In this document: positions 1 to 6,710 of the stretch, piece by piece
How the letters are laid out: each line of letters begins with the position of its first letter
Position numbering within the stretch: the stretch's first letter is position 1
NCBI GenBank assembly: GCA_023488565.1
Contig: JAMDDZ010000095.1
Coordinates: 1 to 18,915, forward strand
Direction of reading: 5' to 3'
Length of the DNA stretch: 18,915 bases
Source of the DNA: Bacillota bacterium
Lineage (GTDB): Bacteria; Bacillota; Sulfobacillia; Sulfobacillales; Sulfobacillaceae
Made by a program: the position numbers and the translations under genes
Notes under the pieces: generated by a model
What the model was told of the DNA's origin: nothing
What the model saw: the letters and a program-made list of their open reading frames with translations, nothing else
Databases searched by the model: none

Positions 1-1
1 T

Positions 2-1039
2 CCCACCCGGGGCGCGATTATTCCCGCCGCAGTGGGCGTGGATTTGGGTTGTGGCATGGCGGCTCTCCAAACGTCGCTGTCCGTGAATGACTTGCCCGAT
101 ACGCTGTCAGACTGGCGGGCCGCCATTGAAGCGGCCATCCCCGTAGGGTTTATGGCGCATGATAACGAACGGGCTTTGGATAAAGTCTTCCGCTTAGGCA
201 CGCATGCGCCGTTTGAGCCGGTGTTACGACAACTCCGGGAACGGTTCCAGGCTTTAGCTCTCCCCGTTCCGCCCCAGACTCGGCATAAAACCGAGGCCGT
301 TGTGTGGAAGCAAATCGGGACGCTGGGCGGCGGCAACCATTTTGTGGAAGTGCAAACCGGTGATGACGGCCGGGTGTGGCTTATGCTGCATTCGGGATCG
401 CGCCATGTCGGGAAAACCTTGGCGGATGTAGCCATAAGTGAAGCGCGCACAGAAGCCGAGGCCCGCGGCGATGTCTTACCCGACAAAGATTTAGCCTGGC
501 TCACTGAAGGATCGGAGTCCTTCACAAATTATGTTCAGGCCTTATGGTGGGCGCAGGATTATGCCCGGGTCAATCGTGAGATGATGCTCGCACTCCTGTG
601 GCAGGCGCTCAGGCCGTTTCTCCCGCCGCAGACCGTCATCACGCAAAGCGTCAATTGTCATCACAATTATGTGGAGCGGTTTCCCCACGGCGTTTATGTG
701 ACGCGCAAAGGCGCCGTCTCCGCCCGGAATGGAGAACTCGGCATTATTCCCGGCAGTATGGGCACGGCCAGTTACATTGTCCGCGGCAAAGGCCATCCCG
801 ACTCTTATTATTCGTGTTCTCACGGCGCGGGACGCCGCATGAGTCGCGGAGCGGCGAAACGGCAGTTTACCGTGGATGACTTGGTGACTCAAACGCGTGG
901 CGTCGAAAGCCGTAAAGACGCCGCCGTAATCGATGAAATTCCGGGTGCGTACAAAGATATTGACGCGGTGATGGCCGCGCAAGCGGATTTGATTGATCCG
1001 GTGGTGAAACTGAAACAAGTCTTATGCGTGAAAGGATAA
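2..1039 (+). CDS. rtcB: RtcB-type tRNA-splicing/RNA-repair ligase, 5' end outside the window
   Basis: RtcB joins RNA 2',3'-cyclic-phosphate or 3'-phosphate ends to 5'-OH ends using GTP and Mn2+, repairing cleaved tRNA and other RNA. The frame is open from base 2 without a start codon, so about 60 N-terminal residues lie to the left (the bacterial family is about 400 aa; 345 codons are visible). The GTG at 32 is internal, because family sequence (PTRGAIIPAA) precedes it. Counted from the first visible codon, the metal site is seen in VGVDLGCGM (Asp14, Cys17), GGGNHF (His113) and LHSGSRH (His130), with NCHHN near 219-223. The nucleotide-accepting His is in SCSHGAGRRM (about 274). The C-terminus (AYKDIDAVMAAQADL, then CVKG) matches the E. 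coli-type bacterial RtcB closely. No active-site residue is missing in the visible part. No archease gene is present here. Two tRNA genes lie about 0.8 kb downstream and an RlaP-type nucleotidyltransferase about 7 kb downstream. Confidence 0.97.
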   Translation, partial: PTRGAIIPAAVGVDLGCGMAALQTSLSVNDLPDTLSDWRAAIEAAIPVGFMAHDNERALDKVFRLGTHAPFEPVLRQLRERFQALALPVPPQTRHKTEAVVWKQIGTLGGGNHFVEVQTGDDGRVWLMLHSGSRHVGKTLADVAISEARTEAEARGDVLPDKDLAWLTEGSESFTNYVQALWWAQDYARVNREMMLALLWQALRPFLPPQTVITQSVNCHHNYVERFPHGVYVTRKGAVSARNGELGIIPGSMGTASYIVRGKGHPDSYYSCSHGAGRRMSRGAAKRQFTVDDLVTQTRGVESRKDAAVIDEIPGAYKDIDAVMAAQADLIDPVVKLKQVLCVKG

Positions 1040-1085
1040 CCACATCTTTTGCGTGATTTGATCACACGAAAGGAATTACGATCGG

Positions 1086-1325
1086 ATGACAGATAACGAG
1101 AATCCAACCATTCGTTGCATTCATCGGGAGCGCCAGTTCCCGCGTCCCGGCGATCACCATTTGTTTTTGGTTTTGGCTGAACTCTCCGGAGCCACATTCC
1201 ATCCGTACGTGGTCTGGACCTACAACGCCACAATGCACGGCTATTTTTCCGGAGATTATTATGCGACTTTGCCCGAAGCTGAAGAAGGATTTGCCACACG
1301 GTTTCGCGCACTGAGACCGGAATAG
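1086..1325 (+). CDS. Small orphan protein, 79 aa
   Basis: The family is not recognised. The gene starts 46 bp after rtcB ends. GAAAGGA at 1068-1074 lies 11 nt before the ATG, which is slightly long spacing but the best start available. The protein is soluble, rich in His and aromatic residues (PGDHHLFLVLAEL, then several Tyr/Trp), and ends in an acidic-basic helix (PEAEEGFATRFRAL). No membrane segment, signal peptide or zinc motif is seen. It is followed directly by an intrinsic terminator, so it is probably the last gene of the rtcB transcript and may be co-expressed with the ligase. That link is positional only. Confidence 0.6.
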   Translation: MTDNENPTIRCIHRERQFPRPGDHHLFLVLAELSGATFHPYVVWTYNATMHGYFSGDYYATLPEAEEGFATRFRALRPE

Positions 1326-1340
1326 CACGATGAAAGCTAT

Positions 1341-1378
1341 GGGTGAGGGCCTATCTCATCCGTTTTTTGTTCTTTTTT
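1341..1378 (+). terminator. Intrinsic terminator closing the rtcB transcript
   Basis: GGGTGAG (1341-1347) pairs with CTCATCC (1355-1361), with one G-U pair and a 7-nt loop. A T-rich tract (two runs of six T) follows from 1363 to 1378. It lies 15 bp after the 79-aa gene. Confidence 0.75.
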
Positions 1379-1475
1379 GGCCCTGTTCTCAAAAAAAACA
1401 GGAAGTCCGCGGATCCATCGCATTGAGAGTCACTGCGCTGTTCACCCATTGTGCACACCGAAAAGGAGTATCGCC

Positions 1476-1757
1476 ATGATAGGATCCGTCAAAATCGGTC
1501 GTCTTACGTTTCCTTTACACGACTTCACAGCATTAACCATCGGAACCGTCACAAAAATCATGACACGGGGCGGCGCGGTGGCCATTACCGCCAGCGACCA
1601 ATCGGGACATTCGGTCCGCGCCACCGTGTCGGCCCCGGTGGAGGCGAATGACGGCACCCAAACCCCGCCGCCTTGGACTGTGACCTGCGCATCCTGTGGA
1701 CGACTCGGAGTCTGGGATAATCCGGTGGATGCCTTGCGGACGATGCGCCATCATTAG
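1476..1757 (+). CDS. Small orphan protein with a C-terminal CxxC, 93 aa
   Basis: The start is ATG 1476, preceded by AAAAGGAG at 1461-1468. The same frame is open upstream to 1377, but that part has no ribosome site and crosses the terminator region. The protein looks beta-rich at the N-terminus (MIGSVKIGRLTFPL, then TALTIGTVTKI), like a small barrel. It ends with WTVTCASCGRLGVWDN, where CASC could be half of a zinc site. No family is recognised. It lies between a terminator and the two tRNA genes, so it is probably transcribed separately from rtcB. Function is unknown. Confidence 0.65.
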   Translation: MIGSVKIGRLTFPLHDFTALTIGTVTKIMTRGGAVAITASDQSGHSVRATVSAPVEANDGTQTPPPWTVTCASCGRLGVWDNPVDALRTMRHH

Positions 1758-1869
1758 ATCGGTGGCAGGGTTTGGCGGGTTGCGCGACCTTACGCACTCC
1801 GCCAGGTTTCCGCTTTTGCCGATTCCCATCCTGCCCGATTCGTTCATCGTTTCTCCGAGAATCCCTCCT

Positions 1870-1944
1870 GCCCGCCTAGCTCAACGGTAGAGCAATTGTT
1901 TTGTAAACAATCGGTTAGCGGTTCGAATCCTCTGGTGGGCTCCA
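1870..1944 (+). tRNA. tRNA-Thr (anticodon TGT)
   Basis: A full cloverleaf can be drawn. The acceptor stem is GCCCGCC (1870-1876) with GGTGGGC (1934-1940), containing one G-U pair. The D-stem is GCTC/GAGC. The anticodon stem is ATTGT/ACAAT with loop TTTGTAA, giving anticodon TGT at 1902-1904. The T-arm is AGCGG-TTCGAAT-CCTCT with one C-T mismatch. Position 73 is T and CCA is encoded (1942-1944). G1-C72, C2-G71 and anticodon G35-U36 fit threonyl-tRNA synthetase identity. The T-stem mismatch and U73 are slightly unusual and are common features of tRNAs carried on mobile DNA. Confidence 0.93.
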
Positions 1945-1947
1945 TAC

Positions 1948-2022
1948 GCTGATATAGCTCAAACGGCAGAGCAACGGTTTCGTAAACCGTCGATGAAGGT
2001 TCGAGTCCTTCTGTCAGCCCCA
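1948..2022 (+). tRNA. tRNA-Thr (anticodon CGT)
   Basis: This gene begins 3 bp after the first tRNA. The acceptor stem is GCTGATA (1948-1954) with TGTCAGC (2012-2018), containing one T-G pair. The D-stem is GCTC/GAGC. The anticodon stem is ACGGT/ACCGT with loop TTCGTAA, giving anticodon CGT at 1981-1983. The T-stem is GAAGG/CCTTC with loop TTCGAGT. Position 73 is C and CCA is encoded (2020-2022). With its neighbour it reads ACA and ACG codons. C73 is not the usual threonine discriminator, so charging efficiency is uncertain. The identity call rests on the anticodon and the G1-C72/C2-G71 pairs. Confidence 0.92.
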
Positions 2023-2086
2023 CAATGCTCTTCTCAATAGATCCCGCGTTTGTCATCCTGTTCTTGTGTCTGGGAGGTGAAAGCTG

Positions 2087-2281
2087 TTGTCTTCTTCCCG
2101 CCGATCCCCGTCGCCCCAAACGGCTCATACATTAGCCGATCGCGATCACTGTCCACATTATCGCCAGCTGATTCACACGGATACGCAGCATGCCTGCTTG
2201 GATTGCGGAGCCTGGCTTCGTCTCACGGATTCCGGAACCTGGGTCATCGTGAACCAGGATACCGAGTCGCATCCCGATTAA
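2087..2281 (+). CDS. Small zinc-finger-like protein, 64 aa
   Basis: The start is TTG 2087, chosen because GGGAGGTG lies about 8 nt upstream and no ATG fits. C22, H24 and H30 (DHCPHYRQLIH) are followed by C37 and C40 (ACLDCGAW), a likely single zinc-binding knuckle. The N-terminus is Ser/Arg rich and probably disordered. No family is recognised. It sits just downstream of the tRNA pair and before the DUF805 gene. It is one of several tiny Cys-rich proteins in this stretch, which probably bind nucleic acid or protein. Function is unknown. Confidence 0.55.
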   Translation: MSSSRRSPSPQTAHTLADRDHCPHYRQLIHTDTQHACLDCGAWLRLTDSGTWVIVNQDTESHPD

Positions 2282-2326
2282 CCGCCGCTGTCGACGACTT
2301 TTGATTTCCTGAAAGGATGATACGCC

Positions 2327-2659
2327 ATGATGGCTCTGTATTTATCCGGCTGGCAACACTTTGCCGATTTTACCACGCGGGCCAACCGGGCCCAGTACTG
2401 GTTGTTCACCCTGGTTAATAGCGCTTTCGGCTGGATTTTGATGGGATTGGGCCACGGTTTTGTCGTTGTGGCCTATTTGTGGCTTTTTGTATTAATCATT
2501 CCGAACATTGCAATCCAGGTGCGGCGGCTACACGATATCAACCGGTCCGGTTGGTGGATTTTGATTGTGCTGGTGCCCATTGTGGGCAGCATTGTGTTGC
2601 TGGTGTTCGATTTGCTGCCCGGCGTGTCTCCCAATCGGTACGACGAACCTGTTATTTAA
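2327..2659 (+). CDS. DUF805-family inner-membrane protein, 110 aa
   Basis: The start is ATG 2327 after GAAAGGATG; ATG 2330 is an equally possible second codon start. The family signature is clear: FTTRANRAQYWLFTL near the N-terminus, then VRRLHDINRSGWW and a hydrophobic run leading to LLPGVSPNRYDEP at the end. Three membrane helices are seen at about residues 25-42, 45-63 and 79-97. DUF805 proteins (E. coli YhaH/YhaI type) are small membrane proteins of unknown biochemical role. The length is normal. A GC-rich hairpin follows at 2675-2699. Confidence 0.9.
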   Translation: MMALYLSGWQHFADFTTRANRAQYWLFTLVNSAFGWILMGLGHGFVVVAYLWLFVLIIPNIAIQVRRLHDINRSGWWILIVLVPIVGSIVLLVFDLLPGVSPNRYDEPVI

Positions 2660-2674
2660 TTCTTGGGTTGGCGG

Positions 2675-2699
2675 CCCCGCCCCGCCCGGCGGGGTGGGG
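2675..2699 (+). other. GC-rich hairpin between genes, no U-tract
   Basis: CCCCGCCCCG (2675-2684) pairs with CGGGGTGGGG (2690-2699) through ten pairs, one of them G-U, with a 5-nt loop. It follows the DUF805 gene by 15 bp and lacks a T-run. It could be a terminator of weak type, an mRNA 3'-end stabiliser or a transcriptional pause. It resembles the hairpins at 4351, 6711 and 12061. Confidence 0.5.
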
Positions 2700-2740
2700 G
2701 AGTGCGGGTTGGTGATTACTTCTGTGAGGAGGAATGCTTG

Positions 2741-2998
2741 ATGACGCGTCATTCCCGTCAGCATCACCGGATAACCCACCGGCACTGGCAACGGCGCCGC
2801 CTGCGTCGTCTGCGCTCCATCTGGTCTTGGATGGATCTCCAACCGAAACAGGTGGATACCCATGCGCCGTCTCATTTGTTGGGCAAGAAACACAAAGATG
2901 ATCGACGCCGGGAAGAACGCCGCTTTCGCCAGCAGGTGCGTCGGGCCTTGACGCACGGGGAGCCTCTGCCCCGTTATCGCCATGATTGGGCCGATTAA
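2741..2998 (+). CDS. Very basic small protein, 85 aa
   Basis: The start is ATG 2741, 8 nt after GAGGAGG (2726-2732). The frame is open upstream, but that part runs through the hairpin and is not coding. The protein is extremely rich in Arg and His (HWQRRRLRRLRSIW near the N-terminus, DDRRREERRFRQQVRR in the second half). It has no Cys and no membrane segment. Such a charge pattern suggests contact with RNA or DNA, or an assembly role, but no family is recognised. It is probably co-transcribed with the genes that follow. Confidence 0.6.
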   Translation: MTRHSRQHHRITHRHWQRRRLRRLRSIWSWMDLQPKQVDTHAPSHLLGKKHKDDRRREERRFRQQVRRALTHGEPLPRYRHDWAD

Positions 2999-3056
2999 GG
3001 GGAGCCAGATCCTCCCGAATCCTCTCCAGATTCTCCAGAAAGGACGGCGATGATAC

Positions 3057-3317
3057 ATGACGGTCGGCACTTTGCGCGCTATGCTTCAAGATCTGCCGGA
3101 AGACATGCCGGTGGTCGCGCATCCCGGTGGTCTTGATTTGTTGAATGAGGTCATCCTCGATGCCACCGCACGGGTTACGGTCATGACGGAAGTGCTCGAA
3201 ACCTTCCGGGATGCATTGGACGGGACATCCTATCGTCAAAAAGTCTGGCACTATCGACCACGGCCGACTACCCCTCAACAATCCGTCTTGCTCATTGTCG
3301 GCGATGACCAGGCGTAA
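3057..3317 (+). CDS. Small TVGxL...PEDMPVV protein, phage/plasmid type, 86 aa
   Basis: The N-terminus MTVGTLRAMLQDLPEDMPVV follows a pattern common in small phage and plasmid proteins: Val-Gly-x-Leu, a helix, Leu-Pro-x-Asp-x-x-Val, then a beta-strand. The biochemical role of these proteins is unknown. The start at 3057 is about 13 nt after AGAAAGGA. An ATG at 3050 is better placed but its frame closes after 28 codons, so 3057 is preferred. No membrane or zinc features are seen. Confidence 0.6.
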   Translation: MTVGTLRAMLQDLPEDMPVVAHPGGLDLLNEVILDATARVTVMTEVLETFRDALDGTSYRQKVWHYRPRPTTPQQSVLLIVGDDQA

Positions 3318-3358
3318 TTCTTACCCTCTCAATCCTTATTCTTAGGAGGTGACGCATT

Positions 3359-4048
3359 ATGGTCTGGCTCATGACTTTTAGTTGGGTTGTCTTAATCGGT
3401 GCGGGCTCGCTTGTCGTGTTTATTATGGGTTCTCGCGGAACATTTGCTTCTTTGGAGACATTAGACCCTCCGGCATTCACAGCTTTTACCCAAGCGGCAC
3501 ACACGGATCCGCTGCCCATTCCGGCCAATCGCCTTACTCTGCGGTTCTCGGATCACCCGAACGTGGCGAAACAAAGAGCCGTATCGATATGGCCTCGTAC
3601 CATTTGGTGTCCCGCCGTGCTTTCCATCACCACGACGGCTATCGATACCCATAATCTGGTTATTCACGAATGCGGCCATTTGCGCGAACAGCATGATGTG
3701 CTCAAAAGTCTTTTTGTAGCAGGGGGGTCCGCCATCATTGGTCTCGTCCTTAGCTATGGGTTTTTTCAACACCGCGTACTGCCATTACTCATAGGAGATG
3801 GTTTCGGAATAGCTATCGCCGGCATTTTCTTATTCCGTTTTAGCCAATGTCTGGAATTGCGTACTGATCGCGATATTGCCCGATATGGCGACGTCTCGGC
3901 TCAATTAGATGATTGGTTCTTGCGCCGCAACACGTATCAGCCGGGATTCTTCCGGTCGCACCCCTCTTTTGCAGTTCGTGCTCGCGCTTTGGCACACGCC
4001 GCTGGCGTGTCCGTGCCCGCCTGGGTCCATGCCGATTCAAAATCCTGA
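3359..4048 (+). CDS. Membrane M48-like zinc metallopeptidase, 229 aa
   Basis: This is a predicted integral-membrane zinc endopeptidase. The zinc motif is HECGH at 103-107. The third ligand is likely Glu166 in CLELRTDRD, matching the M48 (HtpX/Ste24) E-x-x-x-D pattern. SHPSFAVRARAL near the C-terminus corresponds to the family's HP-x-x-x-R-x-x-x-L tail. Membrane helices are seen at about 4-23, 117-135 and 140-161, the last two between the HExxH and the Glu, as in HtpX-type enzymes. AGGAGGTGA just upstream fixes ATG 3359. It is somewhat short for HtpX. M48 enzymes usually clear damaged membrane proteins or process small substrates; the target here is unknown. The neighbours are orphan genes, so no pathway is implied. 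Confidence 0.85.
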   Translation: MVWLMTFSWVVLIGAGSLVVFIMGSRGTFASLETLDPPAFTAFTQAAHTDPLPIPANRLTLRFSDHPNVAKQRAVSIWPRTIWCPAVLSITTTAIDTHNLVIHECGHLREQHDVLKSLFVAGGSAIIGLVLSYGFFQHRVLPLLIGDGFGIAIAGIFLFRFSQCLELRTDRDIARYGDVSAQLDDWFLRRNTYQPGFFRSHPSFAVRARALAHAAGVSVPAWVHADSKS

Positions 4049-4217
4049 GATACGCTCTGGCGCGGTATGCCCGCTTTGTCGTGACGCTGTTCCCTCCATG
4101 CCCTTTTTGTGTCCGATACCCATCGGATATCAGGACACCCCGATAAGAAAACGAGGACTGGTCAATAACCCACACCCTGAAATGCTGGCCGCATTCCGTG
4201 AATGGATTCTGATTTAA
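4029..4217 (+). CDS. Possible small CxxC protein overlapping the peptidase end, 62 aa
   Basis: ATG 4029 lies 20 bp inside the end of the peptidase gene in another frame. There is no clear ribosome site, so expression would depend on translational coupling. The product has CPLC at 14-17, a third Cys at 28 and a plausible amphipathic end (PHPEMLAAFREWILI). The composition looks protein-like, but there is no homology to lean on. It could be a real coupled microprotein or a chance frame. Confidence 0.35.
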   Translation: MPIQNPEIRSGAVCPLCRDAVPSMPFLCPIPIGYQDTPIRKRGLVNNPHPEMLAAFREWILI

Positions 4218-4405
4218 CCGCACCTGTTAGCCCCATTGCCGCTACGTCAGGGCAAAACCCTTGGGCTGTTGGTGTAAGCCTCAAGCCTGTGATGGCGGCG
4301 TGCTGATGGAATTGGCCGATGCTTTGGACTGATACGGGGGTATGCGGCTTTCCCGCGGCGCCCGCCGCGGGACTCATTTCCTGGCATTCTGGAGGTGATC
4401 TGTTC
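4218..4405 (+). other. Non-coding gap with a perfect hairpin; possible relic of an insertion-sequence end
   Basis: No convincing gene is seen here. A perfect inverted repeat lies at 4351-4372: TCCCGCGGC, loop GCCC, GCCGCGGGA. The frame into the next gene reads AVGVSLKPVMAA before a TGA, and after it GVCGFPAA just at the hairpin. This loosely recalls the 3' end of a tnpB gene plus the terminal hairpin of an IS200/IS605 element. That resemblance is from memory and weak. The hairpin alone is certain. Confidence 0.4.
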
Positions 4406-4825
4406 ATGATTTTTGTTACTGTTAGTCGCGAGAATCCCTCGACGATGCACTATCACGTCTCATTAACGCGGGATGCCGAACAGTTGGGCCGCGACTTGAT
4501 TGATCTGGGCACGCGGCTGATCCAGCATGCCCAACAGAGCCATAGTCTCTTGGAATGGCACGTCTCGTCCATTCCGGGCGCGAGCTCCGATGCGTCTCTC
4601 GGTTTGGTGGTCTCGGGATTGTTGCCTCAAGATAGCCCTACCGATTTATCGTGCCCGGTTTGCGGCGGCGTTAAGACTTTGCAAAAACGCGTCAACGAAG
4701 ACCATGACGAGATTTGGATCTGCACCGATTGTCCCGCCGTTCTGTTTACCTATTGGAATGACGCGCAAATCGATCGGCTGTACGCCGTGATGCAGGCTAC
4801 CCCGGATGACGGACAACCCGTGTGA
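4406..4825 (+). CDS. Zinc-ribbon protein, 139 aa
   Basis: The start is ATG 4406 after GGAGGTGAT at 4391-4399; the open frame upstream runs through the hairpin and is excluded. The first 75 residues have no recognised fold: beta-like MIFVTVSREN, then a helix around EQLGRDLIDLGTRLIQHA. The second half is a two-knuckle zinc ribbon with CPVC at 83-86 and CTDC at 106-109. Such ribbons bind nucleic acid or mediate protein contacts. The gene is closely followed (21 bp) by the next one, so they are probably co-transcribed. Specific function is unknown. Confidence 0.75.
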   Translation: MIFVTVSRENPSTMHYHVSLTRDAEQLGRDLIDLGTRLIQHAQQSHSLLEWHVSSIPGASSDASLGLVVSGLLPQDSPTDLSCPVCGGVKTLQKRVNEDHDEIWICTDCPAVLFTYWNDAQIDRLYAVMQATPDDGQPV

Positions 4826-4846
4826 AGCAAAGGAGATCATGTCACA

Positions 4847-5164
4847 ATGGGCGCTGAAACGTTTCTGGTCACGGCCACCGGATCCACTCTCTCGGAGGCC
4901 TTTCATCAGGCTGTCGCGGAAGCCCGCGCTGAGTACGGTCAGGGCGGGTATACCGGCACCCTGGCGGAAAAAGATGCGGTGCGGCCAGTCTTTCCGCCAT
5001 CTTCGCTGTCCGATGCCCAGGCCCTACGGCAATGGGCGACGCATTTATTACTTACGGAAGATCCCGATCCCGCTTGGGCATGGATTGCGGATAAATGGAG
5101 TCCCGCCGCGGCCGTGCGGCTGGATGCGACTACCTGGCTCTTCTTTGGCTGGGCTTCGTCTTAA
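4847..5164 (+). CDS. Plasmid/phage-type protein with EYGxGGYTGT motif, 105 aa
   Basis: The protein carries AVAEARAEYGQGGYTGTLAE at about 22-41. This kind of motif is found in uncharacterised small proteins of actinobacterial and Bacillota plasmids and phages (recalled pattern, not searched). A helix (SLSDAQALRQWATHLLL) and a Trp-rich end (TTWLFFGWASS) follow. ATG 4847 lies 11 nt after AAAGGAG. The ATG at 4839 is closer to the ribosome site, but its frame gives a composition unlike a real protein. No catalytic residues are evident. It is probably in one transcript with the zinc-ribbon gene 21 bp upstream. Confidence 0.7.
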   Translation: MGAETFLVTATGSTLSEAFHQAVAEARAEYGQGGYTGTLAEKDAVRPVFPPSSLSDAQALRQWATHLLLTEDPDPAWAWIADKWSPAAAVRLDATTWLFFGWASS

Positions 5165-5210
5165 TCATTCAGACAGATATCGCAGGCTATCTATTGTTGC
5201 TGACTGGTCG

Positions 5211-5219
5211 TGTTACACT
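5211..5219 (+). promoter_or_regulatory. Candidate extended -10 promoter element for the 72-aa gene
   Basis: TG-T-TACACT (extended -10 form) lies about 50 bp before the next gene, in the 103-bp gap after 5164. No good -35 is seen. It resembles the TATACT elements at 13711, 14989, 17767 and 18194. Confidence 0.35.
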
Positions 5220-5267
5220 CGATTTATCTGGTGATGGCAATCTGTTCTCTGGAAAAGGAGTGATGGT

Positions 5268-5486
5268 GTGATGTATCGCGTGGATATTACGACGGGTGAT
5301 GAATTCCTTCCGGCCGCGACAGCGGCCCCGCCTTTTGGCCCGGGTTTCTCCGCCGAAATCGCGGTCCAAGCCGATACCCTGGAAATGTGGGGGTCATCGT
5401 TGACCGATCCCGGGGACGATTTTGTGGAATACCGATTACTCAAAGAAGGGCAAGTGGTTCAGACCAAACGGTTTGCGGGATATTAG
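5268..5486 (+). CDS. Small orphan protein, 72 aa
   Basis: The start is GTG 5268 or ATG 5271, 7-10 nt after AAAAGGAG. The ATG at 5262 is closer but stops at once. The protein is acidic and looks like a small all-beta fold (MYRVDITTGDEF, then DDFVEYRLLKEGQVVQTKRF). No Cys, signal or membrane segment is seen. The family is not recognised. It has a candidate promoter of its own at 5211. Confidence 0.6.
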   Translation: MMYRVDITTGDEFLPAATAAPPFGPGFSAEIAVQADTLEMWGSSLTDPGDDFVEYRLLKEGQVVQTKRFAGY

Positions 5487-5556
5487 ATCAGAATCTCTCA
5501 ACATTATAAAACCAGGCTTCTTCGGAGGCCATTTCCTTTAGAAAGGAGCGAGAGCG

Positions 5557-5766
5557 ATGGCATCTTTTCGTGCGGCGTACCTCTTGCGGGACGGATCGGA
5601 AACTTTATTAACAGGGTCTGAGCATGCGGCTCTATCGGATGATGCTTTGCGGACCGAAGCCTATACCGAGGCATTAAGGGCGGGTTTGATTGATGCTGAC
5701 GGGTGGCCCGCACTCACCGAAGAGGCGTTCAGGGCTTCCTTGGTTATCGGTCTCTGGACGGAGTAA
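5557..5766 (+). CDS. Small orphan acidic protein, 69 aa
   Basis: ATG 5557 is preceded by GAAAGGAG. The protein starts with a beta-like segment (FRAAYLLRDGSETLLTG) followed by two predicted helices (DDALRTEAYTEALRAG and LTEEAFRASLVIGLW). No motif or family is recognised. The 185 bp after it (5767-5951) hold no gene. They contain TTGACG at about 5844, but no good -10 at the right distance. Confidence 0.6.
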   Translation: MASFRAAYLLRDGSETLLTGSEHAALSDDALRTEAYTEALRAGLIDADGWPALTEEAFRASLVIGLWTE

Positions 5767-5951
5767 GCTAATCGCGGCGGGCATTGCTGTGTCCACTGTA
5801 CATATTCGGTCAACCCGATAAATAAGGCTAAAGCGTTCGATTTGACGGACGCCGACGACGACTGCGAATAGGCGTTATCAGGGTTGCGAAAAAGGAATAC
5901 CCAATCATTCTACGACACCTTGTTCGCACGAACCCAGGAGGGAATTGTGTC

Positions 5952-6206
5952 ATGGATTTGGATTATGATCCATTGTTTGAGCCCTACAATCTGACATTTC
6001 GATCTCCGGTGTTTACCCTGTTGCGTTTTGCGCCGTCTTTGGCTACAACACCCAAACCTGCGAAACGGGCACGCGCCCGGCTGTATTGCCATAATTGCCA
6101 TCGCTATCACCATCTGGCTTGGGGAGAGATGCGCAATGCTATCATAGTGCATCAAGCGCGCACGTTAAACGATATTGTCGCCGCTTACGCCTGGAAATAT
6201 TGCTAA
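5952..6206 (+). CDS. Small Cys/His-knuckle protein, 84 aa
   Basis: ATG 5952 follows CAGGAGGG. A basic segment (KPAKRARARLY) leads into CHNCHRYHH (C46, C49, H50, H53, H54), a compact potential zinc site, and there is another Cys at the C-terminus (WKYC). The last third is probably helical. No family is recognised. The basic stretch next to the knuckle suggests nucleic-acid binding, which is inference only. Confidence 0.65.
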   Translation: MDLDYDPLFEPYNLTFRSPVFTLLRFAPSLATTPKPAKRARARLYCHNCHRYHHLAWGEMRNAIIVHQARTLNDIVAAYAWKYC

Positions 6207-6265
6207 TTTTCTAATAGACTTCGACAACTCGACTGATTCCCATTCTATCAAGAAGGTGAATCCGT

Positions 6266-6652
6266 ATGCGCAAACAACTGAAAACCCTTAACGGCCAACG
6301 GTTGCGCTTCATCGGTGTGTTCGAACGATTTGGCACCAAACGTGGCTGGCACGGACATGAAGATCGTACCATTCTTCTGAAAGATGTTCGCCGAGAAAAC
6401 GCGCCCGACGGCATTGTCACCGATCATCTGTGGTTTACCTGCGGGAAAACTTTTGACCGCTTGCACTTGCGTCCCGGCGATGTCGTCGCCTTTAATGCCC
6501 GCGTCACAACATACGAAAAGGGCTATCATGGGCGACGGGCAGAAGAGACCGGTGAAGCCTGGTCCGCGCTCGACTATCGGCTGGAACGGCCCACTCAAGC
6601 CGTTAAAATTGCCGAAGACGCGCTGCACGCTTCCAATTCCGCTGACACCTGA
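6266..6652 (+). CDS. Probable OB-fold nucleic-acid-binding-like protein, 128 aa
   Basis: ATG 6266 is preceded by AAGAAGGTG. The beta pattern RLRFIGVFERFGTKRGWHG, then TILLKDVR, then VTDHLWFTCGKTFDRLHLRPGDVVAFNARV, resembles a group of uncharacterised Bacillota phage/plasmid proteins. In these a short barrel ends in 'pGDvV.F.ArV..Y.KGY.GRR'. The order of strands and the GD turn suggest an OB-like fold, as in small RNA- or DNA-binding proteins. No catalytic residues are seen. The last 30 residues look flexible. It is followed by the hairpin at 6711. Confidence 0.7.
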   Translation: MRKQLKTLNGQRLRFIGVFERFGTKRGWHGHEDRTILLKDVRRENAPDGIVTDHLWFTCGKTFDRLHLRPGDVVAFNARVTTYEKGYHGRRAEETGEAWSALDYRLERPTQAVKIAEDALHASNSADT

Positions 6653-6710
6653 CTTCTCCCTTTTCCCATGGCTTAGCCTTTTAGCTCTCTTCGCTTCCTG
6701 ATTCGCCCCT

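Noticed and set aside
542..1018. Minus-strand frame of 158 codons opposite rtcB
   Set aside because: It is a shadow of the strongly conserved RtcB frame, with no ribosome site.
1844..2128. Minus-strand 94-codon frame across the tRNA genes
   Set aside because: Both tRNAs fold completely; the frame (RGFEPLTDCLQN-like stretches) is the usual false protein read from antisense tRNA DNA.
4806..5234. Plus-strand 142-codon frame overlapping the 105-aa gene
   Set aside because: Its composition (many Arg, Pro, Trp) is that of a shadow frame, and the alternative frame contains the EYGQGGYTGT motif.
5844..5880. Promoter beginning with TTGACG in the 185-bp gap before the 84-aa gene
   Set aside because: The -35 is good but the hexamers 16-18 nt downstream match the -10 consensus at only two positions.
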